Positions 60,597 to 64,000 of a stretch of 64,000 nucleotides of DNA are shown piece by piece. The translations under genes and the position numbers were made by a program. Below the pieces are notes generated by a model, which saw only the letters and a program-made list of their open reading frames with translations, did no database searches and was not told where the DNA came from. The stretch lies in NCBI GenBank assembly GCA_964625335.1, contig CAZVBE010000003.1, positions 86,752 to 150,751 on the forward strand. The letters run 5' to 3'. Source of the DNA: CAZGUG01 sp964625335 (GTDB lineage Bacteria; Bacillota; Clostridia; Ch29). How positions within the stretch are numbered: the first letter of the stretch is position 1; each line of letters starts with the position of its first letter.

Positions 60597-63407
60597 TTAC
60601 TGTATCGGGAACATCGGTATTACCTGATAGCTGACTCTGCCGTCCGACGCCACAAAGAACCTTATATAGTTGTAATCCTCCAGTACCGAAGAGTTTGCAG
60701 GGTTGGACGCTGTGCCGTTTATGCCTATATATTTTACTCCGTCACGGATATCGTAACCGAAAGCATCCTGACTGCCTGTAAGCACATATACGTTAACTCC
60801 CTTCTCCTCATAAAGGCCCGAAAGGCAGCTGTTTAATAGCTCCGCCTCCAGGGTATCGGCAAACCCGCTGCTGCCCCAGACCGGTCTTGGCAGCACCACA
60901 AACAGGTTTCCGCCGTTAATGCTCTCAAGCTGCTGTTTCAACCAGTACCACTGCTGGGGCGAATACGCCCTGAGGCCTCCCGGTTGGTTGTCAAGCTGCA
61001 GGAAGGTATTATTATCGTGCTTTGTCACCGAATAGCCCGCATTAGTGGCAATAACGGGAATATCCATATCCTCAACGGTATCCTGGCCTATGGCCCCTGC
61101 AAATACCGCCAGCTGTCCGTTTTGCCCGGCAAGGTCCTTCATTTTGTTTACCACGTGTATATCAATAAGCTTTTCTATACCGGTGCTTCCGAACAATGTG
61201 AAGTCGAAGCTTGAATCCGCAGGGGGAGTATTTATCCTTTGGGGGTCGTATAACACCGTATCCGACGGGCCGGCGGCGGGATCAAGGTCATGGGGATACA
61301 TCGCCGTCAGATTGTCCAGATATATTTCTCCCGCATCGTGCATTATTGGGTTGGTTTCCACAACGTAAATCCTTTTTATGGATATCGGCGCCCTGAGGTC
61401 CCGGGGTATCTGGACGTCTACAAATTTGAAACCGGCCGGGTCGATTTTGCGTGTCAGGTCAAGGGTAACGCTCCTGCCAGCCGAATCCTCCACTATCATT
61501 CTGAGCCAGTGACTGTTTTCTCCGGAGCTGTAGGCGGAAATCCCTATCCTTTCAGGCAGCGTATCAATGATAATGCCGTTCCCGTCAAATTCAAGGTAGG
61601 CTGCGGCGGTAGCATCGGTGGCGGTGAAATCGTAGGCGAGCTTGCCGCTAGACCTCCCGCCGTCGGAATAACCGGTATCCAGCCCGTAATATCCTGTAAC
61701 CGTATCCGGATAGGAGATAAAACTGCCCTTTGGCTTTTCAAAGTTTTCCAATATCACCCGCCGGTATCCGACAGAGACCGGGATGGTATGATGGATTCCG
61801 TTAAGGCCAATGTTTATCTGACCTGTTCCTTCCCTGCTGCCGCTTACAAAGGCCTGGTTTTCTATTCTGCCTATTGTGGACGAAAGATTAAGGTCCCTGT
61901 TTTCTATTAGGGCGGAATAGCCCTGTGGGTTCTTTCCATAGACATTGAACGGCCGGCTCCTGTTAACATCCATTTTCAGTGCATCCGGCACCGACAGCTG
62001 CACCGGCGGTTCCAGCGCCTTAAGGTTTATCTCTGCAGTCTGGCCCATATAGACGGCGGTTATGACTGCGTTTCCTGATGAGGACGGATAAAAGACATTT
62101 TTGTCAAAGCTGCCATGGACACCTGAAACATTCCAGTCAACCCGGTCCTGGTTTACAGCCACAGGATTATAGTTGCTGTCGTATCCCTTAACGGTTATTG
62201 TTCTTCCTGTTCCTGTATAGACCTTCGTATCCTCCACCTGGAGGAGAATGTGTCTCAGACTGCCCCTGGGAGCAGAGCTGCTTATTGAAATACCGTTGGA
62301 AACCCGTCTCAGGCTTCCGTCGGAGGGGGTGCTCACCAGGGACAATTCCTCATCTCCCGGTTGGCGGGCAAGCATTGTTGTAGAGCCTCCTCCGTCAAAG
62401 TTAATCGCCTGATAGGCACCCAGTTCTATCATAAGCTGTGCCAGTTCGGTCTGGCTCATGCCCTTGGAAGCCTGGACCCTTCCCTCAACGGCAACGGCAA
62501 TAATTTTTTCACCGTCTTTCGAAAAGCCGAGGGCAGTCCTTGGGTGGTTCCCGTCAACGCTGTGGGTGAAGGGATATATGGTCCCGTTCTTCACCAGTAT
62601 GCTGCCTCCTCCGACAGCGAGCTTCATGTCGTCGTAATCGGGAGTGCTGTCTATTTCAAGGTCTATAGCAGAGCCAAGGCTTATGGTTTGCATCATTTCG
62701 GATGCCATATCCCCCCTGGTCATTATAACCATGCCCTGTTCGGGTATGGCTATCTCTTGTCCCGGGCCCTGTATTATATCCTTTATTTCGTTTTTGACAA
62801 CAACAATATACACAATGTCCTCAAAAGCAGCCGGCGGAACCGCAACACCCCAATGGGGAGTATATATTACCGGATATGTATAATCATAGCTTATTTTATT
62901 TATTGCGGATATCGGGAACTCAAAACCACCTGCCCTTAGCCTGATTTCCCATTTCCAATAGTCTATTATGGGTATATTCCGGTTGCTGAGCGAAAATACG
63001 GCCAGTTCATCCATCCTGTAGGTGGGGCTGCTTTGCATTTCACCGTCCCTTACTAAGGGTCCCAGTGGAGAAAAGCTTTCCCCCGAGATGAAGAAGTCAC
63101 CGTTTACCGCTGCGACAGCATCCGGATTTTGCATCATGTTCGGCAGTGTGCTGCCTGTTCCAATGCCTTCGGTTGAGGTCAGAGGTTCCAGCCGCATGTA
63201 GGGGTCGGTTATATCTCCCTCAAGCACGTGTATTTTGTGCCATCCGGTATCGGTAAAGCGGGTTATGCTTTTATATGTTACGTTCCTTGCTATCCTTGTT
63301 TCATCCACCTCCGAGTGGATTATTCCCCATCCGGCGGATAGGGCATGTACAGGAGCTAATGAGACACAAACTAAAACTATTGCTGTAAGCAGTGCTGTTT
63401 TTTTCAA
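60597..63407 (-). CDS. Large secreted protein with phosphodiester glycosidase (NAGPA) domain
   Basis: About 936 aa with a signal peptide (KKTALLTAIVLVCVSLAPVHALSAG). Residues about 90-375 form the NAGPA/exopolysaccharide domain with AVNGDFF, the PRTALGFSKDG segment and the key INFDGGGSTTM. After this come a Big-like beta domain, a carbohydrate-binding-like beta domain (about 540-720) and a C-terminal region of unknown fold with a metallophosphatase-like flavour (about 760-935). Family members cleave GlcNAc-1-phosphodiester links; a role in wall or spore polymer turnover is possible. TTG 63407 follows GGGAGGG. Confidence 0.78.
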   Translation of the reverse strand: MKKTALLTAIVLVCVSLAPVHALSAGWGIIHSEVDETRIARNVTYKSITRFTDTGWHKIHVLEGDITDPYMRLEPLTSTEGIGTGSTLPNMMQNPDAVAAVNGDFFISGESFSPLGPLVRDGEMQSSPTYRMDELAVFSLSNRNIPIIDYWKWEIRLRAGGFEFPISAINKISYDYTYPVIYTPHWGVAVPPAAFEDIVYIVVVKNEIKDIIQGPGQEIAIPEQGMVIMTRGDMASEMMQTISLGSAIDLEIDSTPDYDDMKLAVGGGSILVKNGTIYPFTHSVDGNHPRTALGFSKDGEKIIAVAVEGRVQASKGMSQTELAQLMIELGAYQAINFDGGGSTTMLARQPGDEELSLVSTPSDGSLRRVSNGISISSSAPRGSLRHILLQVEDTKVYTGTGRTITVKGYDSNYNPVAVNQDRVDWNVSGVHGSFDKNVFYPSSSGNAVITAVYMGQTAEINLKALEPPVQLSVPDALKMDVNRSRPFNVYGKNPQGYSALIENRDLNLSSTIGRIENQAFVSGSREGTGQINIGLNGIHHTIPVSVGYRRVILENFEKPKGSFISYPDTVTGYYGLDTGYSDGGRSSGKLAYDFTATDATAAAYLEFDGNGIIIDTLPERIGISAYSSGENSHWLRMIVEDSAGRSVTLDLTRKIDPAGFKFVDVQIPRDLRAPISIKRIYVVETNPIMHDAGEIYLDNLTAMYPHDLDPAAGPSDTVLYDPQRINTPPADSSFDFTLFGSTGIEKLIDIHVVNKMKDLAGQNGQLAVFAGAIGQDTVEDMDIPVIATNAGYSVTKHDNNTFLQLDNQPGGLRAYSPQQWYWLKQQLESINGGNLFVVLPRPVWGSSGFADTLEAELLNSCLSGLYEEKGVNVYVLTGSQDAFGYDIRDGVKYIGINGTASNPANSSVLEDYNYIRFFVASDGRVSYQVIPMFPIQ

Positions 63408-63501
63408 ATCGTTCCCTCCCGGCAAATTCTAAATAAGATATAGTCTAAATATTTTGACGCAACATCGGAGTATTTGTTTCAGCAAAACATCAATCAAAAA
63501 A

Positions 63502-63556
63502 CAACAGGGACGGTTCTTTTTGTTATATATAACAACAGGGACGGTTCTTTTTGTTA
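63502..63556. repeat. Two tandem copies of CAGGGACGGTTCTTTTTGTT
   Basis: Identical 24-26-bp units (AACAACAGGGACGGTTC then TTTTTGTT) separated by ATATAT. Same family as the copies at 5.5 and 19.8 kb. Confidence 0.85.
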
Positions 63557-63789
63557 GCATTGCGGCGGTTTTATGTACAGTATCATTATATATCAGCAAA
63601 GGGGCAAAATAGTTACAGGGAGATTACAATATTATTAAATATATGATTCGCAAAATAACAATGTTAATATACCTTTGCATTGCAACTTTGAACGGCTATT
63701 ATTATCCAGATTTGGGATAATGGCAACGGCCCGGCATATCGGTAAAAGGGTTTTCTGCAGGAATTATGAGATAGAAACAAAAATTACTA

Positions 63790-63818
63790 TTGAAATGAAA
63801 GTGTTCATTATGTATAAT
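63790..63818 (+). promoter_or_regulatory. Sigma-A promoter of the tRNA pair
   Basis: TTGAAA (63,790-63,795), 17-bp spacer ending in TG, and a perfect TATAAT (63,813-63,818), 22 bp before tRNA-Pro. Confidence 0.85.
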
Positions 63819-63840
63819 ACTATAGTGACGCAAAAGAGGT

Positions 63841-63917
63841 CGGGGCGTAGCGCAGTTTGGTAGCGCACATGGTTTGGGACCATGGGGTCGGGGGTTCAAA
63901 TCCCTTCGCCCCGACCA
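63841..63917 (+). tRNA. tRNA-Pro (anticodon TGG)
   Basis: A 77-nt cloverleaf: acceptor CGGGGCG/CGCCCCG, D-arm GCGC/GCGC, anticodon stem CATGG/CCATG with loop TTTGGGA (anticodon 63,875-63,877), T-loop TTCAAAT and encoded CCA. Confidence 0.95.
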
Positions 63918-63922
63918 TACTT

Positions 63923-63997
63923 GGCCCCTTGGTCAAGCGGTTAAGACACCGCCCTTTCACGGCGGTAACAGGGGTTCGAGTCCCCTAGGGGTCACCA
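63923..63997 (+). tRNA. tRNA-Glu (anticodon TTC)
   Basis: A 75-nt cloverleaf: acceptor GGCCCCT/AGGGGTC, anticodon stem CCGCC/GGCGG with loop CTTTCAC (anticodon 63,956-63,958), T-arm GGGG TTCGAGT CCCC, and encoded CCA. Five bases after tRNA-Pro, so probably co-transcribed. Confidence 0.95.
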
Positions 63998-64000
63998 TTA

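Larger units (their letters stand above)
63408..63840. other. Intergenic region with repeats and the tRNA promoter
   Basis: AT-rich and without a supported gene. It holds two tandem GGGACGGTTC repeats (63,502-63,556) and the tRNA promoter at 63,790-63,818. The remaining roughly 200 bp show nothing recognisable. Confidence 0.6.

Noticed and set aside
63675..63899. Open frames over the tRNA genes
   Set aside because: They overlap tRNA-Pro and its promoter and show no protein features.

Overview
The window is a piece of a chromosome from an anaerobic, endospore-forming, flagellated member of the Bacillota (class Clostridia). This rests on sporulation genes (spoIID, spoIIQ, spoIIID, a Spo0E-type phosphatase), a Gram-positive wall locus (tagO, mnaA, murA), flagellar rod genes, many TTG/GTG starts behind strong Shine-Dalgarno sites, and ferredoxin- and tungsten-type enzymology. 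Genus cannot be fixed from the sequence. A 100-N scaffold gap lies at 27,806-27,905.

Layout. (1) 1-8.7 kb is a housekeeping block: DUF1385 protein, prmC, prfA, ZIP transporter, tsaC, arginine/tyrosine phosphatase, rpiB, upp, tagO, mnaA. (2) 9.0-17.5 kb is a complete bacterial V-type (A/V) ATPase operon, G/H-I-K-E-C-F-A-B-D, closed by a terminator. (3) 17.6-25.4 kb is a complete F-type ATP synthase operon directly behind it. It has two adjacent rotor genes: a three-hairpin fused c subunit (266 aa), whose third hairpin has Gln where the ion-binding Glu should be, and an ordinary one-hairpin c. Rotor residues of both enzymes match known Na+-binding sites. The epsilon subunit lacks the C-terminal helical domain. 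(4) 25.6-29.9 kb holds ywmB, murA, the gap, and a divergent spoIIQ/spoIID pair.

(5) 30.4-52.7 kb is a visibly more AT-rich catabolic island of 19 co-directional genes that separates spoIID/spoIIQ from spoIIID. It carries a GntR regulator, an M24 peptidase-fold enzyme, two complete TAXI-type TRAP transporters, MFS and EamA transporters, and a tungsten aldehyde oxidoreductase set (catalytic subunit, MoaD-like protein, four-cluster ferredoxin, FAD/NAD subunit). It also has a cupin, two MmgE/PrpD proteins, a D-2-hydroxyacid dehydrogenase, a homocitrate/isopropylmalate-synthase-like enzyme, an amidohydrolase and an HpcH/HpaI aldolase. I infer uptake and breakdown of a branched or hydroxylated di/tricarboxylic acid through C-C cleavage to an aldehyde, which the AOR oxidises; the substrate is unknown.

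(6) 52.7-53.1 kb is a dense GGGACGGTCCC-type repeat array joined to the 3' end of a reverse-strand molybdopterin oxidoreductase. (7) 55.2-59.5 kb holds spoIIID, mbl, two flagellar rod genes, a rod-binding protein and fabZ. (8) 59.5-64 kb holds a Spo0E-like gene, an unknown membrane protein, a large secreted phosphodiester-glycosidase protein and tRNA-Pro/tRNA-Glu behind a consensus promoter.

Related GGGACGGTTC/GAACCGTCCC repeats recur in intergenic positions across the backbone (5.5, 7.5, 19.8, 52.7-53.1, 63.5 kb). The strongest candidate for something new is the rotor: a bacterial F-type six-helix c protein with two carboxylates, next to a normal c, downstream of a second, V-type, Na+-signature ATPase.
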